Notes: generated by a model not told the origin, from the letters alone. A stretch of 64,000 nucleotides of DNA from Pyrrhosoma nymphula (GCA_963573305.1 OY754336.1:2108001-2172000), one strand, 5' to 3'. Positions 11,772 to 24,290 are shown, counted from the first letter of the stretch. Translations and numbers: made by a program.

Positions 11772-12159
11772 GTTGCTAAATGGAAGTTGAGATTTTTTTA
11801 AACATTGACCAACTCCCAATAATATACACATACATTATATTCTTATACATTATAGATTCTTATAAATACATTATATATTATAGTTCATACTCATAGAAGA
11901 ATTTACAAGTATATTCTCCAACGAGTTAAATTCTATTACTTATATTTAACATTGAAGACCTCTCCCCGCATTAGTTGAATTTGTAACTTGAATTGTGTAC
12001 CATGGCAACACGATTATACGGCAACAAGTGTTTATTACACTCTAACTGATAGGTTCAAGTCGAATTAAAAACTCATTTACAGCAAGTCCATTATTCTGCG
12101 ACGATCGTTACGATATATTACCGCCATTCCCGAGGCAATATTCGAGAATAGAGCTTTTG

Positions 12160-12762
12160 CTGCCAAATTTTTCGAGCCAGCGGGACAAAAGCGCACATTT
12201 ACCCAAATATGTTTTAGACGTACAACATCATGAGCGCGAAATTAATAATTTTCCTTTGCCAAAACCTAATCTTACATTGTTCCAAAGACGTTTTGTATAC
12301 ATCTCGAGAAAAATATTTAATGTCCTTCCGACACACATCAAGGAAGAAAAAAAATGTCCGAAAATTTCTTAATGAAGTAAAAAATTGGTTAATACTTACA
12401 AAAAACATCAAGGTTTCGTTCTGTAATGTGCATGTGAAAATTATTGAAATAAATGTAAAAAATGAAGAGTTTTTGGAATACTATTGTTATTGCTCTGCTA
12501 TATCTGACCATATATTTATGTCTCCCATTTCGTAACCACTGTTTATCGCTATGTATATCTGTGTGTCAATTTTCATATTAGTGTCAAATTCTTCACTGGA
12601 TTGTATTAATATTTGATTGAAATATTCAAATTATGTATTATTTGTTACTAATGCTTTGCATGGATTACCTGATAGTAGCCCCAATACAGGCTTATCCTTG
12701 GGAGTTACCAGATTACTGTTTTATTGTAATACCAGATTGAATAAATTATTCTTATTCTTATG
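12160..12762 (+). pseudogene. LINE 3' fragment with TTATTC tail
   Basis: A frame at 12157-12372 contains PLPKPNLTLFQRRFVYISRK followed by IFNVLPTHIK, the tail of many LINE reverse transcriptases (F-x-R-x-F-Y-x-SRKIFN-LP). It shifts frame in the A-run near 12345 and continues as VRKFLNEVKNWL. The 3' UTR runs to about 12762 and ends in AATAAATTATTCTTATTCTTA, a short simple tail. The catalytic RT part is absent, so this is a 5'-truncated, frameshifted remnant. Confidence 0.55.
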
Positions 12763-13400
12763 TGCTCCAAACATTGTGAATTGGTACTGTCACCTAAAAA
12801 TGATATTCTCCAAGATTCTTCTTCGTAAGAGATTGCTACGAAAATTTATGAGATAGACTCGCATTTGGAAGGTTTATTAATTATTACCTCAAAGCTCCGG
12901 GGAAATTTTTGAGACTTTTGACAGCCCCATTCTTCTACATTACTTGGTTCCCATTTATTTTTACCTCCCTTGTTCTCTCAGTTGAATAAAACGTTTTATG
13001 GTTGGCAAACCCATGTTTGAGAGCTACCGGGGACATCCTACTATTAAAAGGGTGCTGTACAGGGTTAAAATTTTGGAGCAGCGGTGACGTCTACACTATA
13101 AACTTGATAGACATACTAAAAATTGTCTTTTAGTCACTCATAAAGTTTATCATTGAAAAGTGTTTAAAATTTTAATTTTAAAATTATATTTAAACGAAAT
13201 TGACGCAAAATCATGAAAACCTCAAATTGTAATTACCACGGGATTGTTCCCGAATGTTTATTTAAGAAATAAATGAACGTCATCATTTTCATGGTTTTGG
13301 TGCCATCGATGATCAAAAGTTGAATTAAAAATACGGCCTTTGGAACAATCAAAAACGGGTGTGTCGCCATATAATTTTTATTCAACTCCCTTCTTGTTTA
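12763..13400. other. AT-rich stretch, nothing recognised
   Basis: No domain-bearing frame or repeat structure was recognised. Confidence 0.4.
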
Positions 13401-13401
13401 G

Positions 13402-13717
13402 AACTGCCATAAATCTCTTACAAGTAGAATCTCAAACTTCAAGTTTGAACTATATACTGTACGTATCTATGTATTGTTTAAGCCACGCATGGTTAATATA
13501 GCTCCCCCAACGGATAAAGTGAAGTCTGCAAATGGCTGATTTAGTGCTCCAAGCTAGTTTACAACTACCATATTTCTCTTACGAGTAGAATCTCCAACTT
13601 CAAGTTTTTGTTGGCTTTTTCATATTTTTGTATTCTGTAAGCCACATATTTTAATATCTCTCCCAACGGAGAAAATACAGTTAAAAAATGGCTGATTTGG
13701 AGAGCTAAGCCATTTTT
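13402..13717. repeat. Degenerate tandem duplication, unit about 155 bp
   Basis: Two adjacent units share the order TCTCTTAC-AGTAGAATCTC, AACTTCAAGTTT, GTAAGCCAC (or TTAAGCCAC), CCCAACGGA, then ATGGCTGATTT. They have diverged by substitutions and small indels. No coding sense was found. Confidence 0.6.
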
Positions 13718-14072
13718 GTTTTTTTTTTCCTAGAAGAAAAAGGGTTTTTGCAATATATATAGAATTTCACTTGATTTATCTTCTACTTATTACTTTTTGT
13801 ACAAAAACTCGAAAACCAGCTTTTTTTAAGAATAAAATTTTGACTTAAAACTCAATCAAAATTCTCAAAAATTCGCATGAGCTATCTTTAAAAAACGGCT
13901 GCCGCGAGAACACGAGGAGGTATACATTTTTTACTATCCTTGCATTCAAATGCCAATACATGTAGGTATGTGGGTGCAAAAAACGAATTTTTTAAAAAAT
14001 GGTTGCGCAACCGGTTTAATTTTAATTGGATTACTTGACATAGAATGACCCATCCATTACTTGCATTGAGCG

Positions 14073-14351
14073 TTGTATGCAGCAGGGGAAAAGACATTAG
14101 AGATGTCAGAAGCGCAATGTTCATACCAAGTAGCGGCGAATGATGAAGAAATGGAAAGAGGAGTTAAAAAAAGTATAAATTTTATAGCTCTGAGGAACGC
14201 TCGCGAGTATTCACGGATTCGTGATGAGGAAATGGCACAGCGAACAATTGAAAAGCAAGTACTCGTAATGGCAAAATTTGATGCAAGAGCGGAAGACTCC
14301 CAGTCAAACGAGGCACAAAAGGAATCGAAGATAAACATTAGCAATAAATGA
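14073..14351 (+). CDS. Unrecognised 92-codon charged ORF
   Basis: The frame starts at 14073; a second ATG (MSEAQCSYQVAANDEEMERG) lies ten codons in. The product is highly charged, rich in Glu, Arg, Met and Ala, with no signal peptide or membrane segment, and is predicted to be largely helical (NAREYSRIRDEEMAQRTIEK). I do not recognise it, and no splice partner or promoter was identified. Its composition differs from the AT-rich surroundings, which makes pure chance less likely; a transposon remnant is possible. Confidence 0.25.
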   Translation: MYAAGEKTLEMSEAQCSYQVAANDEEMERGVKKSINFIALRNAREYSRIRDEEMAQRTIEKQVLVMAKFDARAEDSQSNEAQKESKINISNK

Positions 14352-14375
14352 TAAATTTGACTAAGTGACTTTGCA

Positions 14376-14830
14376 ACAGTTCCGATCCCCAATCTGCGAT
14401 ATCTGGAGAAGAGGGGAAGTACCGATGGACTTTTAAACTATTGTTATCGTCTTTGTGCATAATAGGAAAAGCAAAACAAACTCGTCATTTCTTAAAGATA
14501 AGGCGAGTTATAGAATATCTTGGAGGGATGATGTAATGGAAGTTTAATCCCGAAAGGAAAAATAAAATCGATTAAAATTTGAAAAGAAACTCCTCAAGCT
14601 TTCAAAATGTAATCCCGAGAAATAAGACTCAAAAACCAAGAAATAAGACTCAAACGAGGCGCCAGAAAACAAAGAGATGTGATGGGATCATAAAAAACGT
14701 AAACAAGACTTTGACCTATTTGCAATACTTAATCTGCGATATCTGGTAAAAGGGGAATAACCGATGGGATTTTAAACGAGTGCTATCTTCCCTGTACCTC
14801 AATGGAAAAGGAACGCGAGAAATATCACGT
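14376..14830. repeat. Dispersed direct repeat, two copies about 340 bp apart
   Basis: The order AATCTGCGATATCTGG, AGGGGAA, ACCGATGG, TTTTAAAC appears at about 14389 and again at about 14730. Between them a short motif, GAAATAAGACTCAAA, is also repeated in tandem. Confidence 0.5.
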
Positions 14831-14941
14831 CTTTTTCCGACACCCATATTTGATTATTAATGAATTATCTTAGCTAAAAATATTCGGGAGGAGTCAAGCA
14901 AATCTGAGAAAAAATTATTGTACTTTAATTTTAGGTAGATC

Positions 14942-14986
14942 TTGTCATTAAAGCCACCAATATGGCATTCTTGGCTTTAATGACAA
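14942..14986. repeat. Perfect 15-bp hairpin
   Basis: TTGTCATTAAAGCCA (14942-14956) and its exact reverse complement (14972-14986) flank a 15-nt loop. Function unknown. Confidence 0.55.
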
Positions 14987-15411
14987 CGAACAAGAGCTAC
15001 AATTGGCGGCTTTGAAGATATAATCACCATATTTAAATAATGTACTGCTCTTGCTGAAAGAAGACTCCTTAGACAAAGAAATGCGCCGAGTATGATGCAA
15101 TTCAGCCAAGAAGACATGAATACATGTCCAGAATATAATGCGTAATAATTTCCTGTTCAATCCTATAAGGTCTTAAGGATATTGACGAATCAAGTAACTC
15201 AAGGATTTGCGAATCGTTCGGGCTTAAAAATAATTTTTAAAATGAAAAACCGGCGAGGCATATGACATAAATAGCATATGACAATTTATTTTAATTTAAA
15301 ATTGGTGTGATTAGTAGGCTGGTTTATTCTTCTGAAATTGTGAATTCTTGAACAAAGGAGTAATTTCTCTTTTCACTTGTCTTCATTTTGAAGCAATATA
15401 GTGTAGGATTT

Positions 15412-18400
15412 GGGTCATTTCACGCCACTTCAGACAGGAGTTGACCCTTGACCTCTCAGATTTTGATGAAAATTGGTGAAATTGTTTGCCTCACCAAATA
15501 AAAAATATAAATTAAAGCGTTTTGCGAAAATCGAAAAAACAGATGAATAACGGACATTTTACAAAATGGCTGTTTTCGATGTCACGAAATATTCGTTATC
15601 ATATATCACGGGGAAGAAACTAGGTTAAAAAGCACTTGATAGCTCATTTCCAATTAAAATTCTTTGAACAATCTCAAACTGGCGTAAAAACAGCGATAAA
15701 ATGATAATTTGTTTAAATAATTCAATGTTAAACAATTAAAAGTTTAAAATTTTGAAGTTCTTCAAATTTAATTTTTCTCATTTTTTCAACTATGGTACCT
15801 TGTAGTATTATGAATGTTATATAAAAATTTTGAGAGGGTGTTTTTCCATTTAAGAGATAAAAACATTTTTTAATTTTCCCCTGCAACGACCATTTGATGT
15901 AAACTTACGAAGATAACTCCACATATGCCTAGTTTTTATCACTTATCTATCAAATTCATTCTTCCCCGAGACAGAAAAATGGCAGATGAACTTAGATTTA
16001 AAAAATTTATGGCTAAAATTTGACACCAAAAATTTCTTAAGGTATGTATTTAACAAAAAATGGAACAATGTTGTCCAGTGAAAAACGATCTCGTAACCGA
16101 TGACTTCAGGTCATACGGACTTCTCAGTTATTATTTCCTAGAACTTCTTAAGCGGGCGTTCATTGGTTCAATGTTATTACATACTTAATATACACATTGT
16201 ATGGAACGGGTTTAAAATATGTGAATACAAATTAAAAACAAAAATTGTAAACAATGTGTGGCGTGGGGCACCGGCTGTACGGGCGATTGCTTACCAAAAC
16301 TGTTCCTCTACCTTTTAGGCTTGAGTTTTGCTGACCTCTCTTTGGTCATGGTCCTTGCCATATATCTGTGTTTTGATATATGGTGAAGTATTATTATGAA
16401 TTGTGTTGTATTTTGTGGCGTGAAATGGGTCGCAATGGAGGCTCACTAGGAAAAGTTTTAAAAACACTGTTCACGCTCCGTCGTTATAAAAATGAAGAGG
16501 GAGTTTTCACACCGGGGCTTGCACTTACTACGACTGAGAAATGGATTTAAAGTGAGTGTTCTGTGTCAAGAACACAAAGCAGATAACCTATTAAGATATC
16601 CGGCTCAGCTAACTAAATGCTCCGACCCTTTCACGATTCAGAAAGCATCCGTCTGAAAACAGCTGAAAACTATTTCTTTCGAACTTCACGAGAAGTGTAA
16701 AATTATAAGTATTCCTGGGATAAAACAGGGTAAAAAACTGTGCATAGCTTATAGGAAGGCCGTCTATAATGAAGTAAGTACGAATGAGACTATACCGAAA
16801 GAGCATGACCCTGATAATGAAAACAAGAAAACATCCACTTCTTCCGTGCATCACAACGAGGCATTAGATAACTTAGGCCTTCAGGAGTGCACCACCAATA
16901 TGGTGGGATAGGATCCGAGGATAGATCATCTGATCACAAGTGTAGTACAAAAGTGTAAAAGAAGGATGCCAGCATATTTTGAAATAAAAGAGATTAGTTT
17001 TAGGAATCCTGAAGTAGTCATTCACCCTGTTCAAAGAGAGATTTCCAAAAGAAGATTTTCCAAGTTTGCTCATTGAGACCTACAGAGTGTGTCCTTGCTG
17101 GAGCTTCAGGTATGCACAGTTTGCGTGTGCCTTATTCATCAAAACACAAAACTCATGTTCGAAGGTGCTAAGCTCGACCAACTCAAGGGTGAAAATGGAG
17201 AAACAGTATTTAACGCTTACAGAGATTGTCTACTGATGGCTGTATGTGAGATTCCTGGGAAGATACGTTACTTTGGTAGTCGCAGCAAATGCCTGCAAAT
17301 TACGAAACTGAAAGGATGGTCAGAGAGTGTGCTTGATTCAAATTTCATGAAAAACTTATCTTACTAGCAATGGGTGAAAGTAGTCTCATTAACAACGAAA
17401 ACTGTTATGAAGACCTGAGATGAATTTAATGAATTTTTCGTGGAGAAAATCCCGAATTTGGTGAGGCATGATCACGTGGCGAAACAGCAGGCTGAATGTT
17501 TTCAATACACAGGGAAAACTTAGCAGTGGGGGAAGCGATAGTTGTTGCTGACTTCTCAAAAAATTATTCCATTGTAATTCAGGAGAGCGTGCAAGGGGTG
17601 CATTGGAACAATAGGCAATCTAGATTACACCCATTTGCCTGCTACTATCGCCTAGTTGAAGGAAAGGAAGTAAGCCCTCTGAAGCTTGTTGTCATATCTG
17701 AATGAACTGCTCATGTTACTGCGACTGTGCATTGTTTCCAGCAGTCACTAGTTCAATTTCTGAGAGTCACTGTAGCAAATTTGAAAAAAGTTATATATTT
17801 TTCTGATGGATCCACAGCACAATATAAAAATAGATATAATCTCCTTAACCTAGTCCATCACGAAAAGGATTTTAAAGTTGCAGCGGAGTGGCATTTCTTT
17901 GCCACCTCCCATGGGAAAGGCCCAAGTGACGAGTGACGGGACGGGACGAGTTTCGCATACGTGCCTAATGTGGAAGTGGAGGATAATAAAAAACATACAA
18001 CAAGAAGGTATCGAAAAGCTCCTGCTGCCAAGGGAATCCGATCGTACCACGCAGAAATACCACCGGGTGTAGGATTCCTCATTTCAAAGACACAATCATC
18101 AGGTTCCGATGAGCGTTTGATGCGAATGAGGGGAACAACTAATACCCATCCCCGTAGAAGGTATGTCGAGGAACCAGTTAGAGTTCAGACGAGGAAGAGT
18201 TGTATTAATAATGCCATATCATCACGTGGGATAAACTTTCTTCTATTGGCTGAATGTCTTCCCTAATATTTCAGGCTACTTGTATGAGCCACGGGCAGAA
18301 ATTAGAATCGGTGTCCAAAGCAAAGTAATGAATTTTTGCATTTAGGGTAAAATTAATTAGGAAAGATTTAAATTAGATGAAATCAGCAAAGCTTAAAATT

Positions 18401-19198
18401 TACGGCTTTTTATTCCTAATTTCTGACAGGTAATTATGACAATGTAGACAAACCTGTACATTCAATTTGTTCATTCAAGTCTTGGTAACTTGAAGTCATC
18501 GGTTACGAGATCGTTTTTCACTGGACAACATTGTTCCATTTTTTGTTAAATACATACCTTAAGAAATTTTTGGTGTCAAATTTTAGCCATAAATTTTTTA
18601 AATCTAAGTTCATCTGCCATTTTTCTGTCTCGGGGAAGAATGAATTTGATAGATAAGTGATAAAAACTAGGCATATGTGGAGTTATCTTCGTAAGTTTAC
18701 ATCAAATGGTCGTTGCAGGGGAAAATTAAAAAATGTTTTTATCTCTTAAATGGAAAAACACCCTCTCAAAATTTTTATATAACATTCATAATACTACAAG
18801 GTACCATAGTTGAAAAAATGAGAAAAATTAAATTTGAAGAACTTCAAAATTTTAAACTTTTAATTGTTTAACATTGAATTATTTAAACAAATTATCATTT
18901 TATCGCTGTTTTTACGCCAGTTTGAGATTGTTCAAAGAATTTTAATTGGAAATGAGCTATCAAGTGCTTTTTAACCTAGTTTCTTCCCCGTGATATATGA
19001 TAACGAATATTTCGTGACATCGAAAACAGCCATTTTGTAAAATGTCCGTTATTCATCTGTTTTTTCGATTTTCGCAAAACGCTTTAATTTTTATTTTTTA
19101 TTTGGTGAGGCAAACAATTTCACCAATTTTCATCAAAATCTGAGAGGTCAAGGGTCAACTCCTGTCTGAAGTGTTTGAGAAAAAAAAAACAATGACCC
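15412..19198. mobile_element. DNA transposon with about 700-bp inverted repeats
   Basis: The arms 15412-16112 and 18487-19198 are reverse complements over almost their whole length; both tips are GGGTCATT. The right tip has an A-run expansion that the left lacks. Flanks are ATTT on both sides, a candidate 4-bp target duplication, although the right flank is T-rich. The interior (16130-18480) carries a decayed plus-strand transposase-like gene. Four-base duplications, long TIRs and the gene type are compatible with the Sola superfamily; that assignment is inference. Confidence 0.75.
16610..18100 (+). pseudogene. Decayed DDE-type transposase-like gene
   Basis: Broken frames line up in order on the plus strand: an N-terminal Cys-bearing region (CSDPFTIQKA, IPGIKQGKKLC, from 16618), a middle region 17089-17367, then VVADFSKNYSIVIQES and HWNNRQSRLHPF (17496-17705), and IYFSDGSTAQYKNRYN with WHFFATSHGKG (17727-17936). 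These blocks match a multi-copy uncharacterised animal family. The two Asp positions (ADFS, FSDG) and the HGKG box could be a DDE catalytic set. Stops at about 16655, 16910, 17074, 17368, 17702 and 17934 rule out function. Its placement between long inverted repeats supports its being the element's transposase. Confidence 0.65.
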
Positions 19199-19224
19199 AT
19201 TTTTTTTTTCCCGGCGGATACTGT

Positions 19225-19372
19225 TGGTGAAGTCTTCTCGGGCATTCCACCAGTTGAGATATAATGCTGGCCAACGTTTTGACAGCTACATCCTCCATCG
19301 TCTTTATAGCCCTGAAGACGTTGGCGCAGGCAGCTGTCGAAACGTCGGCCAACCCGAGAAGACTTCACCAAA
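19225..19372. repeat. Inverted pair of hammerhead-like termini
   Basis: TGGTGAAGTCTTCTCGGG (19225-19242) and its exact reverse complement (from about 19353) enclose two facing motif copies. The plus copy reads CTGAAGA (19312-19318) then GAAACGTCGGCC (19339-19350); the minus copy retains AAAACGTTGGCC. The whole block can fold as one hairpin. It starts within 30 bp of the end of the long-TIR element. Confidence 0.6.
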
Positions 19373-19734
19373 AATATAGCCATTAACTTCGATGTGGGCA
19401 ATTGAAATATTTTATATACAGTGTCGCATTGATCCTGTGTCATGTTTGACCTATAATTTCAGACACTCCCTATCGTTCCACAGGAATGAAAGTTGGTACT
19501 TGGGTAGAAAAAGGTCGTAAGTTTTGTTGAGTGCAAACAAAATTTTATAAATACGACCTTTTGACCTCAGAAATAGGGCCCAATGCCTTATTGGCTTTCA
19601 ATGTTAAATTATTCGAAATGCAAAAATGACGGAACTTCTCTGCGAAACTTTCAATTATAAGGTTTTTGGGCACGAGGAACGCGATGAAAGATCTTTTGAG
19701 TTCGAAAATGCAACCGTGACCCCTGAAAGGGCAC

Positions 19735-20400
19735 AGTCAAGGTCACAGGGGTGACAAAAAGCGAATAACCTCTACTAACCTGTCGAATCATAGGTTTAAA
19801 AAGGTGCCAAGATCGATGGCAAGGTCTTCAGATCCCTATTGTCATTACTTGACTTTCGACGGTCACACAGGGGTCGAAGATCACAGGGGTGACCAAAGGC
19901 GAATTGTCTCTACAAACATGTCGAACCATGGGTTTAAAAAGGTGCCAAGATCGATGGTAAGGTCTTAAGATTCCTCTTGTCATCCCTTGACCTTCAAGGG
20001 TCACTCAGGGGTCAAAGATCTCAGGGGTTATGAATAGCGAATTGGAGCTACAAAATGTCGAATCAGATGTTTCAAAGAGTGCCCAATACGACAGTAACCA
20101 CCCTCCAGAAAATCCTTGACCTCCCACCATTGGGCAGGGGTCAAATGCCCCTAGGTGTAGCCAAGGAAATCAGGGCAACAGACGCATCGTTTTTTAGCTT
20201 CGAAAGGGTGAGGAATGAGATGATGAAGTTCACTGATACTGCTCCTGACCTCCAAGGGATACGCTGAGATCAATGGTCACAGATATTAGAAATTGCGAGA
20301 CGGGGAAACAAACATGATGAACCTGAGACGTTTTAGGCCGCCAAAGTAATGGTAAGGTCCACAGATAGCACTTGTCATACTTGGCCTCTTTGGGTGATAG
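19735..20400. repeat. Tandem array, about 136-140 bp unit (left arm)
   Basis: About four and a half diverged units repeat the order GGTGCCAAGATCGATGG, AAGGTCTT, CTTGTCAT-CCTTGACCTT, GGGTCA, GATCACAGGGGTGAC. The GGTGCCAAG landmark recurs at 19802 and 19941. The same unit occurs in reverse orientation at 29345-29690, so the two arrays act as large inverted repeats around the mariner pseudogene. Confidence 0.75.
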
Positions 20401-20589
20401 GGTGGACTTTGATTTCGAGTTTACAAATCAACGACATTATTTAATTATAATTTCAAGTTAATTTTTTATTCAATTAATGCTTTGTCATATGACATATAAA
20501 ATTATTAAATATCAAAATTTTACTCAATATCAAATTTTAAAATTAAAATGTCGAAGCAATACAATGATAAATCAATTTTTATTCACTCT

Positions 20590-21020
20590 ACGTTCCCTCC
20601 ATTCCGTGCCAGGTACAATTGAATTCGCTCGATATAAGCGTGTGTGAACGTGTCTTCCACCGTATTTGGGGATATGAACTTTGCACACGTTGTAATTTCT
20701 TCCTTCAGGTCTTCGATGCTTGTAAATATTTTTTGTACACCAACTGCTTCAAGAATTCCCAAAGAAAGAAATCACAAGGCGTGAGGTCAGGGCTTCTTGG
20801 CGGCCATGCGACTTGCGCCCCCATCAAAATAAGCTGCTCGCTAAACTTCTGTTGGAGTACATAAATGTCCGCCCGAGACATATTGCCAGGTGCTCCATCC
20901 TGCTGGAACCTCAACTCCTCAGTGGTGCCGTAGTTTTCCCTCTCCATGACCCGGAACAGGTTTTCCTCCAACATAGCTTGGAAAGTTTCCTTTCTCACGT
21001 TATCCTAAAAACGTTCGGCC
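20590..21020 (-). pseudogene. Mariner/Tc1-family transposase, C-terminal part
   Basis: On the minus strand the frame contains MLEENLFRVMEREN, RFQQDGAPGNMSRAD and WPPRSPDLTPCDFFLW, the FQQDGAP and SPDLTP-DFFLW blocks (second Asp, third Asp/Glu region) of IS630/Tc1-mariner transposases common in arthropods. The N-terminal half lies across a 7.6-kb hAT insertion at 28647-29340, and the matching 8-bp duplication shows the halves were once contiguous. The Asn in GAPGNM replaces the usual His. Confidence 0.8.
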
Positions 21021-21941
21021 TAGGGATTGGAAATTTAAATCCAGAATCGATTTTCAATTAATCGACTTTCGATTTAAAAATCGATTTTCTAAAAATTCGA
21101 TTTTTTTGCCCAAAATAATCGAAAAATCGAAATCGAAATCGATATTTATTCATAGTAAAGTAATTGTATGCTGAAATACGGATGTGCTGTTGTAAAAAAA
21201 ATGCAAAATATGGGTTAATGGAAGCACTAGGGATAAGAACCGAATACAGTTAAATTTATTAATACAATATATTATTTTAAATATATTAATTAGATATGCA
21301 GGAAAGTAATAATACATAACAGATACTTATAAACATATAGGTAATTTAAAAAGTAGATTACATATAGTTTAGTCGCAATAAGAATTGTATATTGAAAAGT
21401 GGACATACCACAAAATGAAAAACAGAATTTTTTTCCATTTTTAATAAAAAACTTTGTACTTTTCCACACTTAATTTCCAAACTGCGACCGGGTTCACCAT
21501 AATATGGCATCTTCTGGCTCATTCTGAAGCTTAGTTCATACAATATATACCAAGAGAAAGTTAAAAATGGTGGGGGTTTGAAATGGGGGAGAGAGGGCGG
21601 TTGGCGGGCATGGCAGAGTGAGAAGGGGTGAAGTGGAAAAAACGAGAGGAAAGGAAGGAAAGTGAATCGGGGGAAGAGAGTGGGAGGAGTAGAAGGTCAC
21701 CAAGAAATACTGTTTTCTATTTTTTAAAAAAGGAAGATTGGTTAAAACCCCAGCCCAAACATCTGTGACTGAAGGGCAAGGAAAGTAGGCTAAGATCTGC
21801 CGAAACAATGATTCGAAAGAAGGCCGCGAAGTGAGGAGCTGCAAAGAAAGGACCCCAGAGGAACCTCGGGTGGGTTTATGAATGGGCAGCAGACGGAGGG
21901 TTGTGAGGGGAGGGGTTTGGAAGGGCTCCTAGCAACCGTAA

Positions 21942-23872
21942 AGGGGGATTCACATCAAGCATTTCACGCGTACTAAGCGAAGCGTTTCGCGCGCAGCCAA
22001 TCAGGTGCTTCGCTTCGTTCGCCTGGCTACGTGCGAGCGAAGTTGAATTTTGTTCAACTTTCTACGCGCGCGACGCGCCTGGACGCGTGAAACAAATGGC
22101 GGACACATGGAGTAATTTCGTATTTACTTATAAGATTCACTGGGATATATTAGCATGCATACATGAATCGTTCATTTCTGTTAATCATTGCTACAGTGCT
22201 GGATATATAATTGTTGTATTATTGGCACATTGAGAATTTTATGGGCTAACTTTCGTGCATTAACATCCCAGGCGACAACGGGACACCGTCGCAGTATTCA
22301 TTATAATTAACGATTTCCCCGGTAATTCCCGCCAAAAATGTGAAGTTGGATCAGATACGAACCATTAATAATTGTTTTAGTGTAAATAAGAACCTCAATA
22401 CGTGAAAAATGAGCAAAATAACAACAAAAAACTCTTTAAGGTGGGGCCGGACATTCTCAGGCCATAACCCGAGGTTCATAGAAAGAGGTCTGCGAGTGCG
22501 AAGGTTGGAGGTTCAATCTCGAGCGGTGTAATTTTTTTTACCCTCAATATTTAACGTAAACATTTAATTTAGCCACTACTATAGCGATGTATTTTAAAAG
22601 TAGTGAATAATCTTATGAAGGAAATTTTTCTGCCTTAGTTTTCGAACTAATTCCTAGTTAATGTTGGATGAGTAACATTTGAAACATTCTTTTCCTCGTA
22701 ATTCCCTGTGCGAATACGTGCATTCCTTCTCCTAATGAAACGTATTTTTTTTAGATAAAATGCAATTACGTTCTATTGAAAGTCGTTGCGGTTAATGTTT
22801 TTCATTGGTTGGAAAAGGACTATCTCATTAATGCATCTTAACTACGCGTTTTGGAGATCTTGACTAAAACTATTATAAGAAGATATTTTAACATGGTATT
22901 TCCGCTAAACGCTATAAGGATTCGGGTGGTTTTATATATTATAATTGGTTAAGGGTCGGGCGGGTTATAAATTAATGATAGTTATTATATAAAATAATGA
23001 TAAAATATCTCGCACCTAGTTCTTAGGAAAATTATGGGAATGTATCCTTCTGGTCTGCAGTAAATATTATCAACTTTTCGGGCATTATTTATTATCAACT
23101 ATCGCAACCGATCTTAAATTGGCCTACATTCTGGTTGGTATAATGTCGCATAGCAGTTACTGCCCATGTGCCTAGTGTTACGAAACCAATGATAATTTGA
23201 ATAGGTACTTGCGATATCTACAGAACGATAGCTTATACGTCAGTAAATTAAATTCAATGGTCTTCGCCATGAGCAGAAAACAGGCGAACAATTTTACAAA
23301 AACAGCGTCTAGTCCTTTTTTTTCTTCTCCTCGAAATTGTTCCTCCGCCAGAGTTGCATTTAATGATAGGTTTCGTGAACAATTTACATAAACATTTACT
23401 GAATGAATTTGAGCTAGATTCTTTTCAGTCGGCAGAAGCATTCTGACGGAAAAATGCCATGTAAACAATAAAAATCAATTTTCTCACAAATCGCTCTACC
23501 AATTATTTTCTTTCGGGGATAAAAATATTCGTGAGACATCGTAGAAATGAAATTTGAAAAGATTTCATCGGTGCAAGCACTTTTAATTTTAAGTCGATCG
23601 AAACCCACCGTGCATTTACATGTCCTCATAATGAAAGAAAGACTTATCTAGTCGCTCTCCTCGTACCACCTCGCTGCTCGCAGGCTCCCGGCGCGTCCAC
23701 GCACGCAGAGGCTCGACTTATTTTTACCACTTCATTCATCCCCCAATAGGTGTCACCATGTGCAGTTGACGCGTACGACGACGTTGCCTCCGCTTGAATG
23801 TGGACCTTTCGTGCGTGTCGCACGTAAACTGTACGCGCGAGACGCGTAGAACGCTTGAATGTGAATCCCCCT
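21942..23872. mobile_element. Harbinger-type TIR element, non-autonomous
   Basis: The ends read AGGGGGATTCACAT inward on both sides, with TAA at each flank (21939-21941 and 23873-23875), the 3-bp TWA target duplication typical of PIF/Harbinger. Outer 100-150 bp at both ends are rich in ACGCG/CGCGT and GCGAAGCG-like motifs. No transposase-like frame was found in the interior, so it is a non-autonomous 1,931-bp element. Confidence 0.7.
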
Positions 23873-24180
23873 TAAGTGGGGAGAGGGAGAAGGGGAGTGG
23901 AAGGGCCGGAGAGGGAATAGGATGTGGGGGAGTGACAGTTACTTTTGCAAACATGGAAATATCGAAAACAACGGAGAGGAATGCATAAATACATGGTCAT
24001 TATTAAGCTGAGGACATTTTGGCACTAAAAATGAAGAAATAGGCAGCCTAAATAGGCACTAAAAATTTCAAAATAGGCGCTTCAAATACTTTTTGCATTT
24101 CGGAAAATTCTGTCTGTCCTGGAATCCCAAAAGGTTAAGCCTGTAATCAGGTTTTCCAGGGACCAGACAAACAGAACTTT

Positions 24181-24290
24181 ACATACATCTACGCCTTGGG
24201 TGGTAAAATACCCACTCAGGCGGGACTCGAACCCGTAACCCCAAGATTAGCAGGCGAAGACTTTACCCCGCCACCACCGTGGCCGGCTAG
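24181..24290 (-). mobile_element. tRNA-derived SINE head
   Basis: On the minus strand the tRNA-like sequence has an A box (GTGGCGGGGTAAAG) and a canonical B box (GGTTCGAGTCC) in a good T-arm (ACGGG / CCCGC), then GTGGGTATTTTACCACCC. It differs from the SINE at 3786-4043, so at least two tRNA-SINE families are present. Target duplications were not identified. Confidence 0.6.

Noticed and set aside
21536..21844. 102-codon Ser/Pro-rich ORF on the minus strand
   Set aside because: It is the polypyrimidine strand of the Penelope-like terminal region, whose inverted copy lies at 26528-26860; composition explains the openness.
22441..22535. tRNA-like sequence with GGTTCAATCTC inside the Harbinger-type element
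   Set aside because: The B box is imperfect, the A box unclear, and no convincing cloverleaf could be drawn.
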